DNA of 64,000 nt from Bryoerythrophyllum caledonicum (Eukaryota > Streptophyta > Bryopsida > Pottiales > Pottiaceae): assembly GCA_963971425.1 (NCBI GenBank), contig OZ020520.1, positions 27,683,535 to 27,747,534 of the forward strand, in the 5' to 3' direction. The position numbers and the translations under genes are program-made. The notes under the pieces were generated by a model. It was given only the letters and a program-made list of their open reading frames with translations. It searched no databases and was not told the origin of the DNA. Of the stretch, positions 48,050-60,759 are shown one piece after another (position 1 is the first letter of the stretch; every line of letters begins with the position of its first letter).

Positions 48050-49045
48050 TGTGTTCTCTTTCTTTTGATGTGCGACTGATGCTGATGTGTTTTCTTTTGT
48101 GCAGATCCGGGATTAGGGTTTCGCCATAGCTAGGTCGAAGGTGGTGAGGGACCCGAGGTTTAAGGTTGTTGATGTTGCTCACATGATGCGCATCGTACAC
48201 TCTTACATCTTACATCTTACAACTCCTCGGCACTTGTAGCACCTGCTGTGTATGTCGCAATCAAGGCACGCATTTTCTTATGATTGTATTCATGTTAGAG
48301 TATAGGTTTTAGGGTTAATTGCAGTCATTATTCTCTGCAGTTGTTCAACAGTTCACAGATGCCGTTGGTTGTTCCGAGCTTTTGGCACCACATTTCTCTG
48401 ACTTTTGGGATGCAGCTGATGGACACAATTTTCATGATTTGCTGGAGGTTGGTCATTTAAACCTACTTGTGTGTGCTGCTTTAGGGTTGGTAAGAGAGGA
48501 ATGTGGATGGCCTCTATTTTAGCACTGGTTCATGCCCTTGTGAGTGATTTTTCCGATTTGTGAGTGCTTTTGGAATAGTTGATAGGTCGGAAACATACAG
48601 GAGCCTCATCACATTGAAGATTCAGTAGCGTTGTTGCTCATCAAGGGTTGTTTGGCAGATGGTGGATGATGTCAAAGGGTTGATGACATCAAGCTGCAGC
48701 TATAGAAGCTCAAGTGCACATGTGAGTACCCTATTGGATTTATATTTGATGCCATGAGTTTGTCTTGTTTTACTGCAAGCTTTGCACTTCTTTTTACAAA
48801 AGATCTTTCAGATTTTCAATTTGCACATGCCTTTGCGGCATTCTATTTGGGGTCCTAATAGAAGTTGGTGGTAACATGAATGCAATTTTAGTGAGCTTCC
48901 ATCAGCCGCCATGGAAGCTCACCCTTAGAAGCCTAACTCATCCTTGTTGAAAATTCAGGCTTTGCAAATGGTTTCTTAAGGCATAAGAGATATCCTTCAA
49001 GGTTACGAGTGAGGCGGCGAGAATCACGAGTTGCAAAGACAAGGT
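48050..49045 (+). other. Putative spliced transcript of unknown nature
   Basis: Several acceptor-donor bounded segments are seen: after TTGTGCAG at about 48105, CTGCAG/48340 to GAG/GTTGGT near 48448, GGCAG/48658 to CACAT/GTGAGT near 48720, and CAG/48958 to AAG/GTAAAT near 49044. The middle one encodes HFSDFWDAADGHNFHDLLE in one frame. I recognise no family, and no continuous frame could be built. It could be a long non-coding RNA or a decayed gene. Confidence 0.25.
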
Positions 49046-52000
49046 AAATGTTACTATTCAAGATCATCACTGGCTATTATATGTACATTGATGCCTCTAG
49101 GAGTATGCCTTTAGGAGCATAGGTACCAACAAACACCATTAATGCGTAATCAAACTCACAGCCACTTTTTGGAATCTCTACGATGGTCTTCCTGGAATTC
49201 TTCTGAATCAAACTTGGCAATGAAAAATCTTCAATCCGTATCCATTCAAAAGAGTTGACTACACCATTCCTTTCTTTCACTAGTTCGTTTATTGCGGCTC
49301 AGTTTATAATATATGAATGCTTCTTGCTGACTTGAAGGTGGGCGGAGGAGGAAACATTGATTAAGTGCTGAGTGTACGAGAGATATGGCTCAAGGAATGC
49401 AACTGCATGCGGTTGCAGAGATAATATCTCGTTTTCATGTGGAGGTCCCACCGCTCCTTTAAGCCATATAACAAGATTTCTATCATCAGGTTGCCCGCTT
49501 TCTCCTCATTGTGTGCATGAGTTGACTCCCCAAGTCATTCCCAGTTCAAGGGTTGAATTCTATGAATTAATGTATTTCTAGAATATCCTGTATATAACCA
49601 TGTACGATGATGTGGGGATGATGTCAGCTGGTTATATTCATTATTCCTAAGTATATAACCATGTACAATGATGAATTAATATTCATCCTGTATATATCCA
49701 TGTACGATGATGTGGAATGATGTCAGCTGGTGTTAAGCTTGAGGTTTTTTACGACTAGATTTTGTGCTGAGAAACCTTACGTAAGGAAATTAAAATAATA
49801 TTCTCTTAGGTTTGATTCTCATGCTTGACTTCCTGTGAGTCTTTTAGTCCCCGAAATATGAATGTATGAGGACCGTGCTGTTTCTTATAATATTAACAAC
49901 TTGGGAGGATTAATGTCACCACTAAGTTGGAATCATGGTGTTGGATCTCGACGACAAAATTACTTGCTGCGTGCAAAGATCTGAGTCGGAGATGATGAGG
50001 TCCACTTCAGACTAGTGACTGGACGATATAGATATCTACTACAAATGTAATCTATGCAGAGCACATTCGGATTGCGTCTGATCCCGGGTCTGATTCTGCG
50101 AGGTACCCAGGGAACATGTCAAAGCAATCAGAGTAGGTACAACAAATGGAGGATGGATGAATATTTATCAACAGATGCGAATCTGCACAAGTAGATTAAT
50201 GAAAGTTGTGTCATAAACTAAATCCAATAAATGGTAGAATGGATGAGTGATAACTAAGGATAAAATACAGCCTATATGGATGTATTTTATTGATTATTAA
50301 TGGTTACTGGATGGATCAACGATGAATGGCCAGTGGTCAGTGTCCGGAAACTTACTCTCGAGGTGCAAATTGTGGTGCTGTTGGTGCGGGAGTTCGTCCT
50401 TATGCTCGTATTAGCTCATGATATCAAGGCATCTAATCCAGCTTAAAAACAGAGGAGTGGCATTCATTGCACGCTAACTTTGATCCGCAACAGTGCTTTC
50501 ACACAACAGTGATCGCAATGGCGCGGGAGGGAGAGGAACTCACTGAGATGCTCTGGTCCACCACCAGTGTCGTCTCTCTCGTCGACTCCACATGTTTTTT
50601 TTTCATTTCCCCAGCTGCAACAGGGAGTCTCATGTTTTATTCGAATTTTTTTCCTTTGTTGTCCCCCTACTTGACAAGAGTAAAAATAGAGCGCGCGCAT
50701 GTAATCATCACAGCTTCCTGATCAGACACAATCTGCTTTTCGATCAGCACTTTCGGGCCGCGTGCAGTCTCGAGGACTGTGCCGTGGGTTTCCTGTCGTT
50801 TGCAGACACCATAGCCTTCGCTCTGCGACGCGCAAGAGTCACCAGGATATGGTGCTCAGAGACACTACTTGGTGCAATGTAAGTTAGACTGCATGAGAGA
50901 AAGTCAGATTCCCTACACATAGTGACTCGCATGGCATGATATAATCTGCTTTTGCGCGTCCACACTGGTAGAGAGCTCTCCTCTTTCCAGCCATTAGCTT
51001 TCTAGAGTATTAGAAAGGCTCTAGACTCTAGGCCTTAAACCCGAACCCCGAACCCCAAACCCTAATCTTGGTGATTACTTGGTAATATGGCTGCCATCTT
51101 ACCAGTAGATAATTTTTTAGACACTAAACAGTTTCACTGAGATGATCACTAGAGCAAATATATGGCAGGTTTCATAATGTGGCACTGAAATAATTGTATT
51201 CACATGCAGCCCTGAACTCTTAAACCCTAAACCATGACCTGGATGGTACGTTAGATACTGCTACATGAACACTGATACTGGATGATACGTGAGTTCCCAC
51301 TAAGAACACTTCTCTAATTAGTCGATAATCACTAGATTAATAGCAGATTTAAACAGTGGTACTGGTGTGATAGAATAAACACACTGCTTATGATTCTGAT
51401 AAATCAGGTACATCATCATCGTCAGACTTTCAAAATAAGCCACTGGTTATGTGACTAATACCAGATTCACCTTCCACCTTCGATCTGGAGTCTAAGAACG
51501 CGGCTGCCATTGACTACGTACGAATAATATCAGCTCATGAATAAGATGTGATCTCAAACGAACCAGCGTGAGTCAAAATTGCAATGTTGAAAGCCACATG
51601 ATATTCAACTCCGTGGTTCATGGTAGATTGTCCATTCATGACTTTTATAGAAGAGGACTGCACCGATTTCTCTAGAATAAAAAGGAGACTACGAAAGTTC
51701 TTCAATCTCGGCTGATCAGTAAGGTTGGAAGAGGTGAGTTCCTGCTGCTTGGAATACATCCTCGCATGTGACATGCCTTCTACAGCAAGGGGGAAGAAAG
51801 GAAGTCAAATGTCGGTTGAGAGCCAGCCAGTGTAGCAACCTCTCTCCAGGAACCCTGCTGGAGTTCCGCAATTAGAATGAGAATTGCGCCCTTTACAACA
51901 AGTGGCATGAGGATCCAAATTAAACATAGTGGCGTGCCTGCATTGACTTTGTGCCGGAATTTTAATTTAAAATTTTTTTTGGACACAATTTAAACCAAAC

Positions 52001-52420
52001 TTTAATTCCAAGAAAAGAACCAAGAAACAACAAACATGCCAAAGCCAGCCACGGAAGAGACCAGAAAAGACCCCTAGTGGAGCTCACTAACCCAAATCAC
52101 TCGGTCCAATTGGCGTCCAAATGGGTGGTGGTTTCAATCCTACTTTGATCGGAGTTGGCCGTCACCACACCCCAGTCACATGACACTCTAACCTTTGTGC
52201 CAGAGTTGTGGGCAGCAATGAGTTGGCCTTGTGAGTTTGCTCAAGTCTGGAGATGTTTCCATTTCACCGTTGCTTTCAAAAATGAGGTTGTTAAACTTTT
52301 AGTTCCCACTAATTTTTTGAGGTCTTGTAATGTAGAGTGTGCTTCAAAAATTTGTGCCATACTCATTATCTATATGCTAGGGAATTTAAGTAGATTTTTT
52401 GTTTTGATTTGTTTTTGGAT
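49046..52420. other. Intergenic DNA with minor repeats
   Basis: A TATATAACCATGTA/ATGATGTGG segment is repeated two to three times at 49588-49730. Telomere-like words occur at 51037-51066. No protein or RNA gene is supported. Open frames near 50.5-50.9 and 51.5-52.0 kb occur on both strands and match nothing. Confidence 0.4.
51037..51066 (+). repeat. Short interstitial telomere-like tract
   Basis: About four imperfect C-rich heptads (CCCGAAC, CCCAAAC, CCTAA) resembling the plant CCCTAAA telomere repeat. Too short and degenerate to mark a chromosome end. Confidence 0.4.
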
Positions 52421-52426
52421 CTTTAA

Positions 52427-53262
52427 TCCCTAGAGGGCCGTGACTATGTTTCACCAAAACCACCCTCAAATTGCCTCTGTGAGGTGAGATATTATGAGAT
52501 TAATCCAAACAACTTTTTACTACTATCAACATTAGGAACTAGAACCTTGATACTACAAGAACACACCCAAAAAAATATGTACACTTTGACCACGTAGATT
52601 GAAAGATACATGCATTTGAAGGGTGCAATGTTGTTTTTCCATTCCCTACAGAGACTGGATCATCATACTTTGACTCAAGGATAATGGCTATTTTTCCACT
52701 ACCCATTGCAAGAAAATCATAAAACTAGGTTGTACCATATGTTAGGTCACTGCTAACCAAAAATTGCAAGTGATAGATGCGTTTAGGATAAGGAAAGAGG
52801 TCTTGCAATGACTAGGGGTATAGAACATATCCATTTATTGGCATTGCTATTTTATTCTTAAATACAAAATATTTGTTGGATCTACAATCCAAACAGTGAA
52901 CAAGATTATTGTCATACCTTCTTCTATTAGTAGAGAAAAAACATGAAAAAAGTAAAATCTCTACACATTTTTTAACAAAAACCAATGAGTGTTGCCAAGA
53001 AATTTCCTTCACTCTTGCCCGTGCCCAAAAAATTGTACTATTTAGCTTTACAGCACCCTACCTCAATGGCCAAGAGTCGAGCTTTTGATGTTCGATGCAC
53101 CATAACTTTCTCTTTCTAAATCAAAAAATATATGAAATCAATATTTTTAAAAAATCCTTGAAGTTAACATGTGTTTCTATCTTCAGTATAGGTTAAATCA
53201 ATAAATCATCTCCAAATTTTTATTTTTAGCAACCTTGCCCATAACCAATTGTGCTTTAGGGG
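52427..53262. mobile_element. TTAA element (836 bp)
   Basis: TTAA flanks (52423-52426, 53263-53266). Left end TCCCTAGAGGGCC, right end GTGCTTTAGGGG. No ORF. Confidence 0.7.
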
Positions 53263-53292
53263 TTAAACCATGAATCACCTTGGGGTGCTTAA

Positions 53293-54213
53293 CCCCTAAA
53301 ATTCTTTGCGATTTTCTTGTCAAAAACACTTCAAAACTGCATATTCTAGTAAAAGAGAAGGTAAGAGTAAAAAAAAATCTTCCATTACTATTTTTAACCT
53401 TAAGATATTAATTTAGAGTATGACAAAAACAAGTGGTAATTTTCTCAAATTTTTTCACCATATGAATTAGAAGATTATAGTATTTGAAGTGAAAAACATA
53501 GTCGTTTTGGGACCATTCAAAATAGGATCAGCACACTTTGTTTCCTCATGAAAAAATATCTCTTGCATCTTTTCTTTTGAGGAGATTTTACCAAATAAAA
53601 ATAGACCATATAAGCTATACTTTCCCCAAATTTCAAATGAAATAATAGTGTGTAGCATTCTCAAATTAGTATTGCAAGTAGAAGGGGTATAAAACTTGCT
53701 TATTTTCATTTTATTTTTTTGTAAATTGTGGATCTTGAAAATTCAAAATCCAAACGGTGAAATCAAAGTTTCATACTCCTTTTCAAAGTAGAAAAAATTA
53801 AAAGTACAAAAAAACAAAATCTCTATCTTTTATATGGCAAAGAAGAATTTTTTTTGGCTCCTTGCCCGAAAAGGTGTGAGAACTTTGATTCTCTTTTTAA
53901 AATTGACATCAATTCCAAAAGTAGTTTTTTTTTCAAAATCTCCAAATAGTATAATATTAGCTTCTTGTAAAAAAAAATCATAAATAATGGAGTGTTTTTG
54001 CTATGTTGCCCGAGGTGCCCGACGAGTAGGAATTTTTGCTTTGGGCATCATATTTTTCTTTTCCAATGTCCAAATGATGAATAAATTAGATCCCCATGAA
54101 GCTCTAACATTACCACACCTTCAAAAAAAGTTTCAATAAAATATATCTAAAATTGACATCATAGGAACCTGCCCAAATTCTCAAAAAAATTTGGGACAAT
54201 TGTCTTTTAGGGA
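53293..54213. mobile_element. TTAA element (921 bp), 26 bp from its neighbour
   Basis: TTAA flanks (53289-53292, 54214-54217). Ends CCCCTAAAATTC and TGTCTTTTAGGGA. Interior word order (TTTTGCCCG, GAAGTGAAAAACATAG) is related to family C. No ORF. Confidence 0.7.
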
Positions 54214-54869
54214 TTAAGGTGTTCATGTAAGTTCTTGAAGTGCAAAGATGCAAGGACTTGGTCTCACAGAATTCCAAGTTATAAGTTATGGGGAAAGAGG
54301 CACTCCCTCTAGTCTGAAACTGAGCACCTCTTTGACTCCTGGAATTTTCAACAAATATGGATTTTAGAAGTCAAATGGGTGCGTCAGAATATACATATTA
54401 TCAAAGTATTTTTAACATGGTTAGCTGTCCAATTCAACATTTTAAACTTTTTTTCAAGTGAAAAAATATCATTACGAGTAATAGTTTTAATTTGATGAAA
54501 ATGTCACCATTTGGAAAATTCTTTTGAAAATGGTGTGGAGTAGGAATACATGAGCCCCATGTCAAACCTTGGATTGGCAATATGAATTTCTGTCAAGATT
54601 AAAGAGGGAAAAAGAATAATAAGACCAATTTTGTTGACTTGTATGCAAAAAAAAGTCTTTTGGAGATGGAACTACTACCTAGACCACTAAAGGGTGCCAC
54701 ACATTATAAATTTCTCAAACTTCATTGGCATCACAATAATCATTTAACACGTTTGGTAGTAAAAAAACTGGTATGAGTGGACCAATTACACTGAATTTCT
54801 TAATGATTAAATCTTTTACACAGGGATGTTTATGGATATTGTATCACTTGAGGTCTATTCATACTAGTA

Positions 54870-55432
54870 CTACACTAAAATTTATGTTTAGTGTAGTATA
54901 CACTAAACGCGAACCCATACACCAATTGCGAACGAGGCATTTAGTGTAGTGACAAAACCCTACACTAAATGCCAACTACTATACTTTGTCAATTTTAGTA
55001 AAGATTTCAACATAATTTTTTTCACTTGTGCACATTTAGTGTATCAATAGTAGAAGTATTAAAAAGGTCCAGCAGTCGAGGGCTGTCAGAGTATCTTATC
55101 AACAACTTTCAATTGGCCACAACTCATTCATTATAAACCCGAATTGGACATATGAGGTGTTTTTTGGCATCTACGAAAAATGTAGATGCTATAAAACACC
55201 TCATTTGCCCAATTTGGACAAGTTTTGAATGAGTTATGACCATTTGAAAGTTGCAAATGAAGGGAAGCATGGGTTGGAATGATTGGGGGATTGATTGGGG
55301 TTTGAGTGATGGTTACATTAATGACATTGGTAGCTAACACCAATTGTCAACTTCCTTACAAATAGTGTACTAGGATAAGTACATTATTTGTACCACTATA
55401 CTAAACATAAATTTTAGTGTAGTGTCAAGACT
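54870..55432. mobile_element. CACTA-type element, compact copy (~560 bp)
   Basis: TIRs ACTACACTAAAATTTATG and complement, ending TTTTAGTGTAGTG, with many subterminal TTTAGTGTA repeats. The ~150-bp hairpin core lies at 55104-55253. Reverse of the copy at 34345-37230. The target duplication is not clear. Confidence 0.7.
55104..55253. repeat. ~150-bp fold-back, copy 3
   Basis: Arms AACTTTCAATTGGCC ... GGCCATTTGAAAGTT-like, with centre ACGAAAAATGTAGATG. Same hairpin as in the 34.3-37.2 kb element. Confidence 0.75.
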
Positions 55433-55726
55433 TGTTGTCTCCAAAAGGACAAGGACAATTTCCATTTAAATAAACCTATGTATATGAAAAAATTAAATGT
55501 ACCCTTTATCTATCCGTGATATATACCTCTTATTTACTTTTTGTAGTGTTATTTACTTCAGATACTCTTTCCTTACTTTATATATTATCCATCATTTTAC
55601 ATTATATACGTGTCATTTACTATGGTTCCTCCATTACCCCCGATGGAGCAAGGACAATCTTTAGCTAAGTAATTGCATATAAATGCAAAATTCAAATGAA
55701 AGTCAAGTCTTAAGCAAGCTTATTAA

Positions 55727-55931
55727 CCCCTGTAGGACCAAATGCATGGGGAGTACCAAAAATTTCACTTTGACTGCAATTTTCTTCTAATCAAAATTCA
55801 CAAAATGTTTACCACGTCATCTCATATAAGTTTAGAAAAAGATCGTACAATGACATTCTCAAAATGTTCATCTTATCAATTTTTAATCAATGGAGTATAG
55901 ATTCCTCTAAAACGCCTTCGTCTTTTAGGGG
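55727..55931. mobile_element. Very short TTAA-type element (205 bp)
   Basis: TTAA at 55723-55726, left end CCCCTGTAGGACCAAATG, right end CGTCTTTTAGGGG followed by ATTA (one change from TTAA). The interior is deleted relative to the ~900-bp members. Confidence 0.65.
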
Positions 55932-56073
55932 ATTACAGTAGAAATTCACCTTGAATATTTGTCAAGAAAGTATTGATGCAATAGGTCATTTACATATTGT
56001 AAGGTAAATGTTGTTCATTGAGAAGGTGTAATATACCTAATCAAGATATAGGCTTATCTAAACCATGTTTTCA

Positions 56074-57245
56074 CCTCTAAAGGACCACGTCCAATTTTGG
56101 TCAAAAACTAGTCCAAAATTGCCACTGTCAATAAGAGGCATAAAATTACATTTTTAAAGTGAAATTTTGGACTTTCAACAATAAGATTTTAAAAAAGAAT
56201 TCTATATGAACATGCCATATTTTTGTGGTTGCAATCCAGTGCACAGATATGAAGATTCTAGCGTTCGAAGCGCAAGAAAAGGTTTTTTTCCCCTTACCCA
56301 ACAATGTGTGAAGTTTTTCGACTTGGGTTTAATTATTTTTTTACACTAAAGATAAGAAATGCTTTTTGACATCTTCAAAGATGGCAATACTCTTTATGTG
56401 CATGAGAAATCTTAATCTCAATAGATACTTCTGGGTGAAAGTCCACTAAGTTGGTATATTTATAGTGTCACAAATCGTTTTTGAAAGAGTCACGAACCTT
56501 CTATTGCTGCATAGTGCGAATGTGGGACCAATCTTGGAATTATTCTGATGGAATGTGATAGTTTCCTTTATTTGAAGTACAAGAACCCCAAAAATGTTGA
56601 ATTCTGGCTTTTAGTTTGGCCAGTATAGGTATATCTTTCATCAGTAAATACATGTCACAAGTATATGACATTTATATAATATACTTATTTTGAGAGTTCA
56701 AGGAGCTAAATACTTCAAAAAATTGGAGCACATTCATGGCACAATGTGTTCATAAATTAGAATTGAAAACTCTAGATCGGGAACTAATTTTCACTTTTTT
56801 TGTTAAAAAACAAGATATTTCTTCAAGGCTCCCAAAATAGGGATCAATATTGATTATTTCTTTGATTTTTTACCCAATCATATATATCATGCTTAGATCT
56901 TTCTTGAAACATACTTTTTTCTTAAGAAAAACATTTTTTCCATTAATTTGGGCAAAATCAAGTTTTTTTTTGCCCAAAAAAATATACTTTCTGGTACCTT
57001 TTTTTTCCCCAAAAGTGAGTAACCCTAGTTGACTTCTACCCTTCTAGCAAAATTTTGGATATGATCGGACTCTTCAATTTTGCACTTACAATAGCATAAC
57101 TTCCTTTTTAAATATGATTTTATTATAAAAACAATCATATTTTCACAAAGGTACTACTATATTGCATCTTCATAAAAAATCCAAAAATTCATGATAAAAA
57201 TTGAGACTGTAGGAAAATGCAAAAATAGAAGTGGTCATTTAGAGG
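56074..57245. mobile_element. TTAA element (1,172 bp), left target decayed
   Basis: Left end CCTCTAAAGGACCACG (preceded by TTCA rather than TTAA); right end GGTCATTTAGAGG + TTAA (57246-57249). The interior shares blocks with family C in reverse (GATATGAAGATTCTAGCG; GCGCAAGAAAAGG). A further TTAACCCTTTAGTGCC at 57246 may open another element. Confidence 0.65.
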
Positions 57246-57622
57246 TTAACCCTTTAGTGCCTGATTGTTAACTCTAAAGTCCACAATTTTCATTACTAGT
57301 ATACGGTATCTTTAAACACTATAATCTATTCCATCAACCTTCGAGTGTTGTGCAAAATTTTTCCAAAGTTTAGGTCATGGGTTGAGTTCAACTTTACAAG
57401 ATTGGATACCAACATTAGGCAGTATATTTCCATCCAAGTTAGTTCAAAGAAAAATAATCAGCATATAACTTGGTTTTAGAGAAACATGACCTAGGTGCTA
57501 AGCATCATGTCCCATGGGACCATACACCTGTAGATGATGCCACATACACTGCAATGAAAGGCTCTAGAAGGCTCCTTTTGTTCTCGGTTCCCATTTTGCA
57601 ATCAACTTTGTTTGTTTTTTGC

Positions 57623-57680
57623 ACAAACAAAACAAACAAACAAACAAACAAACAAATCAATACAAATCAATACAAATGAA
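57623..57680. repeat. (CAAA)n microsatellite
   Basis: About ten AAAC/AACA units followed by AATCAATACA repeats. Confidence 0.8.
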
Positions 57681-58911
57681 CAAAAATAGAAAATAGAAAG
57701 AAAGAAGAAGGAAGAAAGGCTATTGAAGGCATGAAAGTTACTACTGTACGGACTCCAGCCTGGCACCTCACCTGATACCTGGCCTTGTACAAGACCCTGG
57801 TGGGTGGATCTCGACCACCGGGTATCAGATGTTTTCTTTTATAGTTTAGTAGAGATATTAGAGTTATTCGCAATGTACCCCAAATCCTCAGTTTCTGACG
57901 TGTTAAATGGAAAAGCCAGGGTCGCCAAGTCCACTGGCAGGGTTTTATTGTAGACCTTGAATAGAACAGTGGACAGATAAGTTTTTGAGCCTCAGAATTC
58001 TGAAACTCCAATTTGAACTTGGCTTTTATTGAGCGCCGAGTGTTGTCACATGGTACACACTATTCAAGTCAGCCATGTCAGCAACATTTTGATTTTGTAT
58101 GCGCCAGACTTGTTCAATCAACCATGTCAGCGAATTTGCTGAATATGCATACCACACTGGTCTAATCAGCCAACACTGTTCAACAGTGTTTTTATTTGTT
58201 TTGGGGAGATTTGTGCCATTTGTGGTGACTGACACCTCCATAAAACCTGAATTTATTTCACATGATTACTTTGCGGCTACACTCAAATACACGTTAGATT
58301 TTCATTTCCATGAAAAAAGGAGGACAAAAGACCGGTTCCCTTTACAAATAACTATATTATCCAAGTTATATTCATAATATTCATACTATCTTTTATTAAA
58401 ATGATACATCTTATGAATGATGTATGGAGCTCGGCCCATATGATGAAATAGAAGATGGCCATGATGTATGTTATCAGTATGTTGGCCTATAACTAGTATG
58501 TGGCCTATTACTAGTATGTTAGCAGATATTCTGTAGAGGTCCTTTGGGCCGCAAATTGTGCTGCCAAACTATTGACAAGCTGTGTGAAACTAGCAAAATT
58601 ACATGATGAAAGCTACACTGCCACTGCATGATGTAGAAACATGTCAACTCTGTTGACATTCGGGTGCTATTTTCTTAATAGCATTGACATTTTAGCATCA
58701 CCCATTTTATCACTCAAGAGGCAAAGACGTACGTAAAGCTCGTGATCTTTGTTTGTTGTTTGTCATCATTTACACTTGTGATTAAGACCCATACTTTAAC
58801 CCTTTAGGGACATGCGGACTTTGGACAATGGGAGAATCTATGAGTGTCATAGATTATGCAAAACATCAAGGCAGTGAATACATTTTTCTTTCTGCCCATG
58901 TTCGCTCGTCC
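57681..58911. other. Intergenic DNA between TTAA elements
   Basis: Open frames at 57667-58011, 58026-58241 and 58099-58377 match no family I know and lie on both strands. A TTAACCCTTTAGGGACATGC word at 58797 resembles a lone TTAA-element end. Confidence 0.35.
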
Positions 58912-58915
58912 TTAA

Positions 58916-60641
58916 CCCCTAAATGAAAAAGTCCCAAGGTGGGCTTTTGCAAACTTGGGAGCGTTCCCATGGTTGCAATTTATATTTTCAATTCTTGAAA
59001 GTCTGTCTGGAGATGCAAGAAGACAAGATGTACATGGGAGTATAATTTTTAATCTCATTGGACTTATAGAAATTAATTTGTGCCATCTTCACAAAAAATT
59101 TGTCTAGTGCGGGCACATTGGGCAACTTCAAAAACTTTTGCTAGGACACTCTATCCAATATTCCAATGAGACTTTCAATACTGGAAAATAATATTATTTC
59201 CTCTAATATTGACAGAAGATATTTCTTGTCTTTAGTGAAAAAAAACATATTTTATCCCAAGTCGAAGATTTTTACACATTGACGGGTAAGGAATCAAAAA
59301 ATTCTTCTTTTCCACATAAAACTCAGAGATCTTTATTTTCTTTTACTTGTTTTTTGTGCTACAAGATGTGGTGTAAACCTTCCTATTGACCATTCGGATT
59401 ATGATTCTAAAACAAATTGAGTTCACAAAAAAACAAAACGTGGAGTGGCACTTCTTGAACCTTCACTTCTTGCACAATTGATTTGAATATGCTACATCCC
59501 TTCTCCACCTCTAAACATTGGTGTACAAGGAGCTACTATCATGATCAACATGATTGTAAGAACTTTTGACCTTGTATAATGCAAAAATTTGACATGAAGT
59601 GAAGTCAAAGTTTGTTGATACCCTCAATGCAAGGAAGAAAATTTACCGTTTTTTCTACTTCAAATACTATAGTATTTTAGTCTTTGCAGTCAACTTTGAT
59701 GTAATTTTGCGAATATGTTAATTTGTAAGTTTTAATTCCTAAAGACGGAAGGCATTTTAGCACCCAAACCCACTGAAAATTGCCAGTTTTAATGCATTCA
59801 ACACAAAATGCAAATAAATCCAATTTATTCATATCTAATTGTAGGATCTTGCACTAAAATTGTACAAGTGTATGTGGTAAAAATTTGTTCAGTTTGACCG
59901 CACAGATTGAAAGATATTGGCCTTTGAAGTGAGACATAAACTCTTCAACAAACTTTGACCACCTAGTATGGTATTTTTTTGCACTACGCTCCATGATTTT
60001 CTAATTTTAAATTAAAAATGATCATGTTAGGCACAAGTGCACCAAATTTTAGAAGTAGAAGAGGGGTGTAAGGTGTCCTTAAAATGCAACTATGTGCTGA
60101 GAATTAACAATACACTTCAAGTTTTGCATATATCATATCCTTCTCATATTTTTGAAATTCAAAAATGCACACAATAGATGCAAAGAATTCTATTTTCTTT
60201 CTAAGAGGAATTTTTCCTATTTTTAAATGGACAAAAATTCAAATTTCTATTGAATTTAGAAATAATTAAAGTTTTGCTACCCTATTTGTTATATGTCAAA
60301 CTAAACTGCTACACTATTTGTATAGGTTAATGGAAATTTTTTTTGTAACTTTAGGACCGTAAGTTGGAATTCTACAAAAATCAGGTCTTTGAGAAGCTAA
60401 TAGAAAGTTGCCCATTCAAAATTCAAATTAAAAAAAATCATGTCTAAATTTGAGAACGTGGTACCCTATCCAAAATCAAAATGTCCCCATGGGGACATTG
60501 GGCCTTTAGGAGTTAATTTAGATCCTACAATTAAAATTAGAAGTAAAAGCTATTGTTTCCTACCTTACTCATTGCAGTAGAATTATTTTCTTTGAGGAGT
60601 TTTTTGGGGGAAATTGTCAAGAAAATTTAAGGATTAGAGGG
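58916..60641. mobile_element. TTAA element, family A, interrupted by a nested family B element
   Basis: Left end TTAA (58912-58915) + CCCCTAAATG; right end GGATTAGAGGG + TTAA (60642-60645), decayed. Body segments 59220-59640 and 60517-60641 follow the 30025-30932 element in order. The block between them is the family B insertion. Confidence 0.78.
59736..60512. mobile_element. Nested TTAA element, family B (777 bp)
   Basis: The reverse of 23370-24170 over its whole length. TTAA is on both sides (59732-59735, 60513-60516). The matching position in the uninterrupted family A copy has a single TTAA at about 30815, so the target duplication is TTAA. Confidence 0.87.
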
Positions 60642-60759
60642 TTAATCAAGAATTATGATTCAATATCCCATATGATATTTTGGCTTTGTTCCGGCTTGTC
60701 ATATTCTAGTGTTACAAGTTTTTCTAGAAGGAGGAGGTGTGGACGGAACCCTATGTTTT

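Noticed and set aside
51037..51066. Chromosome end
   Set aside because: Telomere-like words are few and degenerate, and ordinary sequence continues on both sides.
57667..58377. Three ORFs of 70-115 codons
   Set aside because: Opposite strands, no family resemblance, no splice or start context; near a microsatellite and transposon ends.
58912..60645. TA (mariner) or 3-bp (Harbinger) target for the TTAA elements
   Set aside because: TTAA is kept on both sides in nearly all copies, and the ends are symmetrical only when all four bases are treated as target.
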